Virus record (IMG/VR): IMGVR_UViG_3300028829_001240
Location: 1 to 20,327 of that record
Source of the DNA: a virus
Strand: one strand, 5' to 3'
Length of the DNA: 20,327 bases
Below the pieces are notes generated by a model. It was not told the origin of the DNA. It made no database searches and worked only from the letters and a program-made list of their open reading frames with translations. The stretch's first letter is position 1; the number at the start of each line of letters is the position of its first letter. Position numbers and translations under genes: made by a program. Positions 13,858-19,853 of the stretch are shown here, piece after piece.

Positions 13858-14242
13858 ACTCCTTATATTCTACGATCTCTGCGAGATCCTTAACTAGCTG
13901 CTTACCGTAGTCAGTAAACAAAACTCCCTGCTCCCAAACGAAATGCTCAACATCCTGAATATGATAGAAGGTTTCAGTACCTGCAATCCAAAGAAGAGCA
14001 TTAGTCCGATTACCCGCACCAAGTTCAATCACGTCTTGAATACGTGCTTCAAACTTAGCAATATCAACTTCTTCTTGAGCTTTCTCAGCTTTAGTGTTTT
14101 CTTCAAGTTGAGCACAGAGGGATTCCCATAGGTCATCACGCTCTTGATCAGAAAAACGTTTTACATTTTTCATGAAGATTGCTGAAGGCCGAAAGCCGTG
14201 AACATCTTTGTGAAGATCTGAGAAAATATCATAGTCAAACAT
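13844..14242 (-). CDS. Conserved hypothetical early protein (132 aa)
   Basis: This is a 132-residue acidic protein starting MFDYDIFSDLHKDVHGFRPS. A helical, Glu-rich middle (residues 38-75, ENTKAEKAQEEVDIAKFEAR) is followed by LGAGNRTNALLWIAGTETFY and a C-terminal helix. I recall small phage proteins with a D-x-x-K-D-x-x-G-x-R-P start but know no function for them. It is first behind the strongest early-type promoter here (14267-14295) and has GGAGAC before the ATG. Confidence 0.62.
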   Translation of the reverse strand: MFDYDIFSDLHKDVHGFRPSAIFMKNVKRFSDQERDDLWESLCAQLEENTKAEKAQEEVDIAKFEARIQDVIELGAGNRTNALLWIAGTETFYHIQDVEHFVWEQGVLFTDYGKQLVKDLAEIVEYKEYDYA

Positions 14243-14266
14243 AGCGAGTCTCCTTATTACAGAATC

Positions 14267-14295
14267 ACTATAGCATTTATTTAACTTGATGTCAA
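14267..14295 (-). promoter_or_regulatory. Early-type sigma70 promoter with -35 palindrome (copy 3)
   Basis: The minus strand has TTGACA (14295-14290), 17 bases, then TATAGT (14272-14267), close to the sigma70 optimum. The -35 lies in the imperfect palindrome CTTGA-CA-TCAAG shared with copies 1 and 2. The predicted start is near 14260, about 18 bases before the ATG at 14242. Confidence 0.82.
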
Positions 14296-14310
14296 GTGTT
14301 ATTTTGGGGA

Positions 14311-14865
14311 TTAGTCCGAAAGAGGGTTGTCGAGTGCTTCTTGTAGTCTTTCATTTAGCCTAGTGTCTAGCCTATCCATTTTATTTTCAAGTTCACTTAC
14401 AGTTTCTTTCATTACGTTACGAACATCTTTTTCAGATAGTCTAACGGTTGCCTCTACTTCTCTGATGCTAGAGGTTACATCTTTACTCTGATCGTTTAGA
14501 TCTTTTCTTACGCCAGCAAGAGTAGTTTCAATAGATGCCTGAGTGTCTTTCATTCTGTTCTCAGATTCATCTACCTTATCTTCCATGCGTTCAATATTCT
14601 CTTCAAGCTTGAAGATATCATCTTTCAGTCCTGATTTGATATCTCTAGTATAATCGATAGCCTCATCTAGTTTGGTTTCAATAACATCATTACGTGCAGC
14701 AATGGCATCAGTGTCAATGTTCTGAATGATTTCTTTCATATCCATGTAGTCTTTATAGATTTCAAAACCACCCCATGCTGCACCACCCAATGTTGATAGT
14801 GCAGTAAGAAGTGCAACCATCTTACCACCTGAAAACTTTAATCCACCAAACTCTACTTCTGCCAT
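14311..14865 (-). CDS. Membrane-anchored coiled-coil protein
   Basis: This is a 184-residue protein. A short N-terminus (MAEVEFGGLKFSGGK) is followed by a transmembrane-like helix (MVALLTALSTLGGAAWGGF, about 16-34). A long charged coiled coil then fills residues 40-180 with regular Ile/Leu/Met heptads and alternating Glu/Lys/Asp. The C-terminus is outside the coil (LDNPLSD). The pattern resembles phage membrane proteins that span the inner membrane with a long rod, and it could act in lysis or as a tail/ejection partner. It has no enzymatic motif. It follows the small helical gene by one base in the late-type gene block. Confidence 0.6.
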   Translation of the reverse strand: MAEVEFGGLKFSGGKMVALLTALSTLGGAAWGGFEIYKDYMDMKEIIQNIDTDAIAARNDVIETKLDEAIDYTRDIKSGLKDDIFKLEENIERMEDKVDESENRMKDTQASIETTLAGVRKDLNDQSKDVTSSIREVEATVRLSEKDVRNVMKETVSELENKMDRLDTRLNERLQEALDNPLSD

Positions 14866-14866
14866 A

Positions 14867-15160
14867 TCAAACCTCTATGTCTACGTACTCACCTTCGGTG
14901 TAAGGCATCACTGCAGAATATCTACTCTTTGCCTGTTCCCTTAGTGCTTGAATTTCTTTGGCACGTTCTTCTACTTCTTTGATTTGATTTAACTTGATTT
15001 CAGTACGAGTTGCAGCTTCCACTATACGAATACGCTCTTTCTCCATAGGTGGAGTGATATTCTCACTATTAGGATATGTCACATTTGGATGCCCATACTT
15101 CTGCGATTGAATGGCCTGATACATCTCTAACGGTTGACCATGTGTTGGTAATGTTTTCAT
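14867..15160 (-). CDS. Small helical hypothetical phage protein (97 aa)
   Basis: This is a 97-residue protein. The first 40 residues are Pro/Tyr/Gln-rich (LPTHGQPLEMYQAIQSQKYG) and suggest a flexible N-terminus. Residues 41-85 form one long charged helix (EKERIRIVEAATRTEIKLNQ and on), and the end is acidic. I have seen short proteins of this layout in marine T4-like phages next to exported proteins. No function is known to me. It lies three bases behind the gene encoding a signal-peptide protein. Confidence 0.58.
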   Translation of the reverse strand: MKTLPTHGQPLEMYQAIQSQKYGHPNVTYPNSENITPPMEKERIRIVEAATRTEIKLNQIKEVEERAKEIQALREQAKSRYSAVMPYTEGEYVDIEV

Positions 15161-15163
15161 ATC

Positions 15164-15574
15164 TTAATCCTCAAACTGTAGTTTCCTTAACTGTTTAAGT
15201 TCTCTTTCTAGTTTAAGAACCTCTAATCTTTTCTTCTTAAGTTCAAGTTCGTATAACTGATTACAATCAATACGGCTTCTTGCCTTTTGTCCTAGCGGAA
15301 TAGTAATCCTAGCATATACGCCAACATCTGAAGAGTTACTATTGTATAAAGGATCTCTATTGTTATTATATGGATCATCATCTCTGATGAGACCTGTAAC
15401 GCCAAACTCTAGATTAGTGGCAGATCCAATCGCATTTGAACAATCTAACTCACCCGCACGAAACTTGTCCGATTGATAGTTTTGTGGAACACTAGGAAGT
15501 GCTAAGTTCAATGAACTAGACTCAGCAAAAACTGCTGATCCTGTCGCCAAAAATATCAACGGTAAAAGTCTCAC
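15164..15574 (-). CDS. Exported protein with C-terminal charged helix
   Basis: This 136-residue protein has a classic signal peptide (MRLLPLIFLATGSAVFA, cleavage likely before ESSS). The start is GTG at 15574; ATGs just upstream are in another frame, and GAGA lies 7 bases before the GTG. The mature part has two Cys (in ELDCSNA and RIDCNQL), beta-rich sequence with a VYARITIPLGQKARS strand, and a strong Lys/Leu/Glu helix at the end (LKKKRLEVLKLERELKQLRK). The mature protein probably lies in the periplasm, where the Cys pair could form a disulfide. Function unknown. It is the last gene of a run of exported proteins. Confidence 0.66.
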   Translation of the reverse strand: MRLLPLIFLATGSAVFAESSSLNLALPSVPQNYQSDKFRAGELDCSNAIGSATNLEFGVTGLIRDDDPYNNNRDPLYNSNSSDVGVYARITIPLGQKARSRIDCNQLYELELKKKRLEVLKLERELKQLRKLQFED

Positions 15575-15582
15575 ATTTCATC

Positions 15583-15951
15583 TCACTTTACTCTAGAACA
15601 TATCTTAGATTTTACTCCTGAAGATTTTACAGTTCCTTTTATTATTTTAGACACAGAGCATATGTATTCCACTCTGTCCAAATCAGTGTTCTTTATGTAT
15701 ATATCTATACTCTTTGTGCCTAAATATTCAACATTAACTATTTTTGTTTCAGAAGCAAATGAAAGTGGATTCCACTCTGCATCAAAGACACCAATCTCAT
15801 AATATAAAATCTCCCTTCTTTTGTTAAACAACTTCATTCTTGTTGTCACAACATTGTCTACATAAGATGATGTGAACTTAGGATAAGTTGGAGTAAACTC
15901 ATGACTATTAACCACAGAGGCACATAACAAAGCAATAATAAAATACTTCAT
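15583..15951 (-). CDS. Exported beta-rich protein (pilus-chaperone-like character)
   Basis: This 122-residue protein starts with a signal peptide (MKYFIIALLCASVVNS, cut before HEFTP). The mature domain alternates beta strands (TTRMKLFNKRREILYYEIGV, then WNPLSFASETKIVNVEYLG). It has two Cys near the end (YICSVSKI, SKICSRV) that may form a disulfide. The N-R-R-E-x-x-Y-Y-E-[IL]-x-V pattern is reminiscent of the Ig-like N-domain of PapD-type periplasmic chaperones, but the similarity is weak and it has only one domain. I recall homologues in marine T4-like phages annotated as hypothetical. Adjacent genes on both sides are also exported. Confidence 0.62.
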   Translation of the reverse strand: MKYFIIALLCASVVNSHEFTPTYPKFTSSYVDNVVTTRMKLFNKRREILYYEIGVFDAEWNPLSFASETKIVNVEYLGTKSIDIYIKNTDLDRVEYICSVSKIIKGTVKSSGVKSKICSRVK

Positions 15952-15954
15952 ATT

Positions 15955-16455
15955 CTAATCTGCAATGCACTCAGCAGTCACATTTGCAGTATATTCACCA
16001 CCGGGCAACGATTTACCCTGTCCATAGTCAACTGTTGAAGTGACTTTAAACCACGTAGAACCTGCTACACTAAGATCATATTCAGTATGATTGTCATACT
16101 CTACCTTTGCTGCTTCATACCCTGACATACCTGCATCTGAAGTGTTATGCACTTCTATTTCGCCATCCCATGTAAGAGAGTCGGCTAGACTTGGACTAGA
16201 CGAAAATGTGTTAGGCCAAGATATTTTTGCAGTATAGTAATCTGCAATAGATACATCGTATCTAATGACAGGCTGCACACCACCATCACCTGCAGCGGTG
16301 CTCAGATTATCAGGAGTTGGGTTACCATAAACACCTGCAGTGTCTGTCCAGATTGTACACTTTGATGATACGTTACCTACAATCGGAGTGCTTTCTGCAA
16401 ATGCTGCAGTAGTCATTAGTACCATGCTACTCATTGTTAAAATAGATTTGAACAT
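15955..16455 (-). CDS. Exported beta-rich hypothetical protein
   Basis: The start at 16455 gives 166 residues with a signal peptide (MFKSILTMSSMVLMTTAAFA, cut before ESTP). AAGGA lies nine bases upstream. A longer reading from 16518 would overlap the preceding gene and disrupt the signal, so I reject it. The mature protein has Cys near the start (SSKCTIWTDTAGVYG) and near the end (VTAECIAD), probably a disulfide closing one domain. Between them is Ser/Thr-rich beta sequence (YTAKISWPNTFSSSPSLADS). The pI is low. Function unknown; a periplasmic or surface protein made by the infected cell is likely. Confidence 0.66.
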   Translation of the reverse strand: MFKSILTMSSMVLMTTAAFAESTPIVGNVSSKCTIWTDTAGVYGNPTPDNLSTAAGDGGVQPVIRYDVSIADYYTAKISWPNTFSSSPSLADSLTWDGEIEVHNTSDAGMSGYEAAKVEYDNHTEYDLSVAGSTWFKVTSTVDYGQGKSLPGGEYTANVTAECIAD

Positions 16456-16468
16456 TATTCTTATTCCT

Positions 16469-17383
16469 TTATTGTTCTCTATCATACTGTGAGCGAACCA
16501 TCTTTCTATGATTAGCATCTGATGCTAAATTACTCAACGCTCTTCTGTTATCGGATATAACATTATCTTGTAGAACTAAAACATCTTTATACTCTTTACC
16601 GTCAATATTCACCTGATAATATGGAAGCAGGTTAGTAACTGATGTTAACTCTGCCAATATACTATCTTGTTTACTCGTATTAAGTTTTTCTATTGTAGTA
16701 TCACCACCTAATCGTGCTTCAAGTGTTTGCCCTTCTTCTTCCTCTTGATCTACACTATTATCTTCAGATTCTAAATCATCTTCTTCGGCTTGATCATTTG
16801 AAGAAAGGTTAGCTTGTACCCACTCATTATAAAAAGGATCGTCAGCACTAGGCTCCTGTAAGTTCTCTAAATATTTTGTCAAAGCCTCTGCAAAACCAGG
16901 ACAACTTGGATCTGCAAGAGGGTTCATACACTTCATCATTTGTTCATCGATATCTAATCGATAGTTATATAGCATAATAGGGTCTTTGACTTCACCCTCA
17001 CCTTCTAAAGCAAACTCGCCATCGCCCCAATACATCGAACTACTCCAAGGAAACCTAAAATACTTACGAATAGTTGCACCATGTCTTCCCGACCAATCGT
17101 CAGTCTCTTCAAAAACATATCCACCATTTATAGGATCTTCGTTTCTCACATGAACCTTTGCATCAGTAGTAGGATCTTTCTCCATAGTGTATTGATAGGT
17201 CAATCCATTAATATCAAGACTTGCATAGGGTGCAGACGAGTCGGGCAACACTGTACCCATGGACCAAGATAGTCCATTGATTGCTGCGTTGTTGGTCACT
17301 CCATATGTTACGTCAGAGTAACAGTAAGAAGAAGAGACCAGCAACAACGCCACTGCCCCAAAGAGTTGACTTTTCGTCTTCAC
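16469..17383 (-). CDS. Exported conserved protein of marine T4-like phages
   Basis: This 304-residue protein starts with a GTG at 17383 and a signal peptide (MKTKSQLFGAVALLLVSSSY), followed by DVTYGVTNNAAINGLSWSMG. The middle has paired Cys (MMKCMNPLADPSCPGF). Residues 198-218 are very acidic (DDLESEDNSVDQEEEE), and a helical tail follows. The YGVTNNAAINGL domain with a DDWSGRHG-like segment is one I remember as widespread in marine T4-like phages, without a known function. The 5' end overlaps the previous gene by 71 bases in another frame, and both frames are hydrophobic there. There is no clear ribosome site for the GTG, so expression may depend on coupling. Confidence 0.68.
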   Translation of the reverse strand: MKTKSQLFGAVALLLVSSSYCYSDVTYGVTNNAAINGLSWSMGTVLPDSSAPYASLDINGLTYQYTMEKDPTTDAKVHVRNEDPINGGYVFEETDDWSGRHGATIRKYFRFPWSSSMYWGDGEFALEGEGEVKDPIMLYNYRLDIDEQMMKCMNPLADPSCPGFAEALTKYLENLQEPSADDPFYNEWVQANLSSNDQAEEDDLESEDNSVDQEEEEGQTLEARLGGDTTIEKLNTSKQDSILAELTSVTNLLPYYQVNIDGKEYKDVLVLQDNVISDNRRALSNLASDANHRKMVRSQYDREQ

Positions 17384-17657
17384 TTAGATCTAGACCTTTC
17401 TTTTCGCCTACCTCAGTAGGTTGATTTTCTTTATTGGCAATCCATGCCGCCTTTGCTTCCTCTCCAACCATGCCATCATATGGACAAGGAGTACCTGCAT
17501 TCATCATCGCATCAAATACTCTAGGATCTCCACACATCACAGAAACTGCTGCAACTTTCATGCCCATGTCATAAAGAGTCTTAGCATTTTTTAGTTTTTC
17601 ACAGTTCATATCTCTTACGGTTTGACCTGTAGAGAAACCTAGTATCTGAGTTTGCAC
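17313..17657 (-). CDS. 3' part of a frameshift-split exported protein
   Basis: This frame is open from just after a TAA near 17730 to the stop at 17313. The only obvious start in it is a GTG at 17657. The sequence upstream of that GTG (SPSAISPSINSANSDLCTVG) is meaningful and belongs to a family I remember in marine T4-like phages, in which it follows directly on a signal peptide and a Thr/Ser-rich stretch. The domain has four Cys (DLC, MNC, VMC, TPC) and ends in a hydrophobic tail (WGSGVVAGLFFLLLL), a likely C-terminal membrane anchor. The signal peptide for this protein is encoded by the previous frame (17698-17874). See the finding on the split. Confidence 0.6.
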   Translation of the reverse strand: MQTQILGFSTGQTVRDMNCEKLKNAKTLYDMGMKVAAVSVMCGDPRVFDAMMNAGTPCPYDGMVGEEAKAAWIANKENQPTEVGEKKGLDLSEDEKSTLWGSGVVAGLFFLLLL

Positions 17658-17697
17658 TGCCCCCGATACGCCAACAGTACATAGATCAGAGTTAGCA

Positions 17698-17874
17698 CTA
17701 TTGATAGAAGGAGAGATAGCAGAAGGTGATTACTTTAGTTGTTGAGTCTGATGTAGAGTCTACCGTACTCGTATTAGTATTATCTGTGTAGATAACATCA
17801 TCAGTAGCCTCTTGTGCGTGTGCAGGAGCACATGCAGCAACAAACGCAAGTATCATAATAGTCATTCTAAGCAT
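17698..17874 (-). CDS. 5' part of the frameshift-split exported protein (signal peptide)
   Basis: The ATG at 17874 has GGAG eight bases upstream and a late promoter in front. The product is a signal peptide (MLRMTIMILAFVAACAPAHA, cut before QEATDD), then a Thr/Ser/Asp linker (NTNTSTVDSTSDSTTKV). The frame then changes into ITFCYLSFYQ and stops. The expected continuation SPSAISPS lies in another frame, starting within ATCACC at about 17725. Two bases gained (for example GTAATCACC restored to GTAAAATCACC) would join the parts as TKVKSPSAIS. It is either a broken gene, a sequence error in an A run, or a programmed shift. Confidence 0.6.
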   Translation of the reverse strand: MLRMTIMILAFVAACAPAHAQEATDDVIYTDNTNTSTVDSTSDSTTKVITFCYLSFYQ

Positions 17875-17897
17875 TATATAATCTCCATGTTTATTGC

Positions 17898-17905
17898 TAT
17901 TTATA
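17898..17905 (-). promoter_or_regulatory. T4-type late promoter of the exported-protein genes
   Basis: The minus strand reads TATAAATA 24 bases before the ATG at 17874, followed by a leader with GGAG. It overlaps the stop of the 58-residue gene upstream. Exact match and ideal spacing make it convincing. Confidence 0.62.
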
Positions 17906-18077
17906 CTTTTCTGATACACAAAGCTTGTTGACCATCAGGAAAGTATCCCGGAGATCCTGATAGCTCTGCACCTAAAGCTTCTCTGGCCTGAAAACATTTT
18001 ATCATAGAAGTATGTTGACTATGTACTTCTACATACGGAATTGTATCATAAAGATATACAAACAACAAAACCCACAT
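17901..18077 (-). CDS. Small conserved phage protein (58 aa)
   Basis: This ORF is short (58 residues) but well placed. Its ATG at 18077 overlaps the upstream stop as TAATG and its end meets the late promoter. The product starts with a hydrophobic MWVLLFVYLYDTIPYVEV and continues ARE-ALGAELSGSPGYFPDGQQ, with two Cys (KCF, LCI). An N-terminal membrane helix and a small exterior domain are likely. I recall similar 55-60-residue proteins at this place in marine T4-like phages. Function unknown. Confidence 0.62.
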   Translation of the reverse strand: MWVLLFVYLYDTIPYVEVHSQHTSMIKCFQAREALGAELSGSPGYFPDGQQALCIRKV

Positions 18078-18424
18078 TAGAGGTCTTCTTTCTTTTTATC
18101 CCAAGGTTGTGGTCCACCATAAGGTTCAAACTCAGATCCTGCGATTATCAAACAAGACATTGGCGTCTCATCTCCATTCGGAAAAGAGATAATAACTGCC
18201 ATAGTTCCTGTATCTTGATTGATAAAAATCTGTGTAGCAGATGTGAATGTAGCACCTTTTTCAGATTTGATAGTGCCTTGCCCTTGAAGAAGCAAACCGT
18301 TCTTATACACCCTCATTAAGTCATACACTACTGGTGATGGATCACAAGGAACCTGTATCTGTATCATATCCGCATTTGCGGTTGTTGTCATTAGCCCTAA
18401 CGCTAACGCTACTTTCTTTAGCAT
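18077..18424 (-). CDS. Exported hypothetical protein (115 aa)
   Basis: This 115-residue protein has a signal peptide (MLKKVALALGLMTTTANA, cut before DMIQ). GGAGATTATT leads into the ATG at 18424. The mature protein is a small beta-rich domain with two Cys (VPCDPSP and PMSCLI) that probably pair. The central GLLLQGQGTIKSEKGATFTS and INQDTGTMAVIISFPNG stretches look like those of a family known to me only from marine phages. A proline-rich, charged end (PYGGPQPWDKKKEDL) follows. Function unknown; periplasmic. Confidence 0.67.
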   Translation of the reverse strand: MLKKVALALGLMTTTANADMIQIQVPCDPSPVVYDLMRVYKNGLLLQGQGTIKSEKGATFTSATQIFINQDTGTMAVIISFPNGDETPMSCLIIAGSEFEPYGGPQPWDKKKEDL

Positions 18425-18433
18425 AATAATCTC

Positions 18434-18931
18434 CTAGCTGTAAACACATCCTACTATATGAACTCTAGAGTTCATAGATGCATTTACTGCAGTATGACGT
18501 AGAGTTGTGTTTGTTAAATATACTTTCCCGACTTCAAGGTTATAAATCCTATCTTCTATTATCATCATACAATCATCACTGGTAATGAGAGGTATGTGTA
18601 TGCGCTTACTCATATCTTGATGAAATGATAAACAAGTCTTAGGGGTGCTCTGCATAATCCTTGTGCGTAACATCCCATACTTTTCCATCAATCTGTTTAT
18701 TGTTGGGATCTCGAACAAAGAGTATTTGAAGTAAGTTTCAGGGTATTGCAACTTGCTTACCCTACCAATAGAAGATTTGTATTCAGTCATAGGATCTAGG
18801 TTTGGCTTGTGTCCTTGGATTCCTACTTGACCAATATTAGCCCATCCCTTTTCCAACATTACCTTGATTGTGTTGGCTTCTTCTAAAATCTTTTTATGGT
18901 CTATTTCTTCTAGTACTTCTATGTGCATCAT
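18434..18931 (-). CDS. 2-oxoglutarate/Fe(II) oxygenase-like (aspartyl/asparaginyl hydroxylase type)
   Basis: This is a 165-residue protein. The iron-binding triad of the double-stranded beta-helix fold is visible: H104-x-D106 in LSFHQDMSKRIHIPLI and H146 in TTLRHTAVN, with R156 in SRVHIVG placed to bind 2-oxoglutarate. The spacing (about 40 residues between HxD and the distal His, Arg ten residues later) is that of aspartyl/asparaginyl beta-hydroxylase-like enzymes. It has no signal peptide, so it would act in the cytoplasm on a protein or small molecule. AGAGG precedes ATG ATG at 18931. It follows a terminator and heads the exported-protein genes. The substrate is unknown; phages often carry these enzymes. 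Confidence 0.76.
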   Translation of the reverse strand: MMHIEVLEEIDHKKILEEANTIKVMLEKGWANIGQVGIQGHKPNLDPMTEYKSSIGRVSKLQYPETYFKYSLFEIPTINRLMEKYGMLRTRIMQSTPKTCLSFHQDMSKRIHIPLITSDDCMMIIEDRIYNLEVGKVYLTNTTLRHTAVNASMNSRVHIVGCVYS

Positions 18932-18949
18932 ATACCTCTAAATTGAAAA

Positions 18950-18971
18950 GAGGGGCTAACCATGGCCCCTC
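18950..18971 (-). terminator. Rho-independent terminator after the outer-membrane-like gene
   Basis: The minus strand has a 7-bp perfect GC-rich stem (GAGGGGC / GCCCCTC) with an 8-base loop, followed by TTTTCAATTT. It lies 39 bases after the stop at 19010 and ends the tmRNA-to-barrel transcript. Confidence 0.8.
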
Positions 18972-19009
18972 ACGCACTTATTAAGTAGTGACCCTAAGTA
19001 TATAGCATA

Positions 19010-19402
19010 TTAAAAGGCGAAGGTAGCACCTACTTTTGAGCTTACCGTATCAGATGCGTCCACATCCCATGTTGTTTCACCGAACAACGAAAGCCCACCA
19101 AACAGTTCGTAAGATGCTCCAAGATTAATTTTTGGGTTATCAAACGCTGTGTCCAACTTGAACTCTTCGTTATTATACACAGGCAGATCCATATCAGCAG
19201 TAAGACCGATACCGAACATTGTATATCCGATTTCAGGAGTAATCTTTACACCGAAATCTTCTACTGAATTACCAGCCGCATCATTGATTGTGAATGCTGC
19301 TTCTGTCTCTACACCCCAAGTGATGCCTGTTGCGCCAATCTCATTTGCTGAGACTGATGTTGCTGCTAATAGTGCTGCTGCTGTGATTGCTGCAATTTTC
19401 AT
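19010..19402 (-). CDS. Small exported outer-membrane-barrel-like protein
   Basis: This 130-residue protein starts with a signal peptide (MKIAAITAAALLAATSVSA, cut before NEIG). The mature part alternates polar and non-polar residues in strands (ITPEIGYTMFGIGLTADMDL, INLGASYELFGGLSLFGETT) and ends VGATFAF, a C-terminal aromatic residue like the outer-membrane beta-signal recognised by BamA. At about 111 mature residues it could form a barrel of six to eight short strands or part of a larger oligomer. It shares a transcript with the tmRNA and the two-helix protein. AAGGA precedes the ATG. An outer-membrane change such as superinfection exclusion is a possible role but unproven. Confidence 0.66.
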   Translation of the reverse strand: MKIAAITAAALLAATSVSANEIGATGITWGVETEAAFTINDAAGNSVEDFGVKITPEIGYTMFGIGLTADMDLPVYNNEEFKLDTAFDNPKINLGASYELFGGLSLFGETTWDVDASDTVSSKVGATFAF

Positions 19403-19420
19403 TATTTTTCTTTCCTTATT

Positions 19421-19657
19421 TTAAGTTTGTGATCTGTTCCAGATTGCATATAGAACCCAAATAGCGATCAAGCCCATTAGACCTTCAGCGCCTAGAGTAC
19501 CAAGCATACCGCTTACGTTAGCGACTACACTTGTTTCAGGGAAAAAGGGGATAGCCCCAAGACCTAGTACTTCTACTACGATCATCAAAGCTGCAATACT
19601 GATACCCACATCAGCGAGATTGCTTGCCCACGATTTTACCTTTGTTAGAATTTCCAT
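19421..19657 (-). CDS. Two-helix inner-membrane protein (holin-like size)
   Basis: This is a 78-residue protein with two predicted membrane helices, VGISIAALMIVVEVLGLGAI (about 17-36) and EGLMGLIAIWVLYAIW (about 58-73). They are separated by a loop with PFFPETSVVANVSG, and basic residues lie at both ends (MEILTKVKSWAS, NRSQT). Size and layout fit a class II holin or a small phage membrane effector; no direct family match is known to me. AAGGGAA lies before the ATG at 19657. It begins about 25 bases behind the end of the tmRNA coding piece, so tmRNA processing may release this message. Confidence 0.6.
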   Translation of the reverse strand: MEILTKVKSWASNLADVGISIAALMIVVEVLGLGAIPFFPETSVVANVSGMLGTLGAEGLMGLIAIWVLYAIWNRSQT

Positions 19658-19679
19658 ATGTTTCGTTCCCTTAGTTGTT

Positions 19680-19851
19680 AATCTGCTACTTTTCTGTTGC
19701 TAGGTAAGTAGCCAACCCCCTGTGTTATGCAGCTAGTGCGTAACCAGATGGTGCAAAGTTATCGTTTGCATTTAGTTTGTTGACCTAATATCGTCAGTCA
19801 CCACGGTAAACTCCACTTCATTTTCACACCTGTCGATCCTAGTTCGCTCCC
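19680..19851 (-). ncRNA. tmRNA coding piece
   Basis: The piece starts with GGGAGCG and AACTAGGATCGACAGG, like the 5' end of other tmRNAs (acceptor stem, then a D-arm-like part with TCGAC). The tag frame follows at 19769. Downstream of the stop, an H-type pseudoknot can be drawn at 19716-19685: stem 1 GTTG/CAAC (19716-19713 with 19699-19696) and stem 2 GCTACTT/AAGTAGC (19712-19706 with 19691-19685). TGTG in the 5' part pairs with CACA of the acceptor piece as helix P2. The exact 3' end is unknown. Confidence 0.85.
19725..19769 (-). other. tmRNA proteolysis tag frame, ANDNFAPSGYALAA-stop
   Basis: Fourteen codons plus TAA read ANDNFAPSGYALAA. The ANDNFA start and the ALAA end are typical proteobacterial tmRNA tag features recognised by ClpXP/ClpAP-type proteases and SspB. 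The resume codon is GCA at 19769-19767. Confidence 0.88.
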
Positions 19852-19853
19852 AG

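Noticed and set aside
19771-19822. First pseudoknot (PK1) of the tmRNA before the resume codon
   Set aside because: Only nested pairings could be drawn by eye (AGTTT/AAACT and TGAC/GTCA), not a clear pseudoknot, so it is not claimed as a feature.
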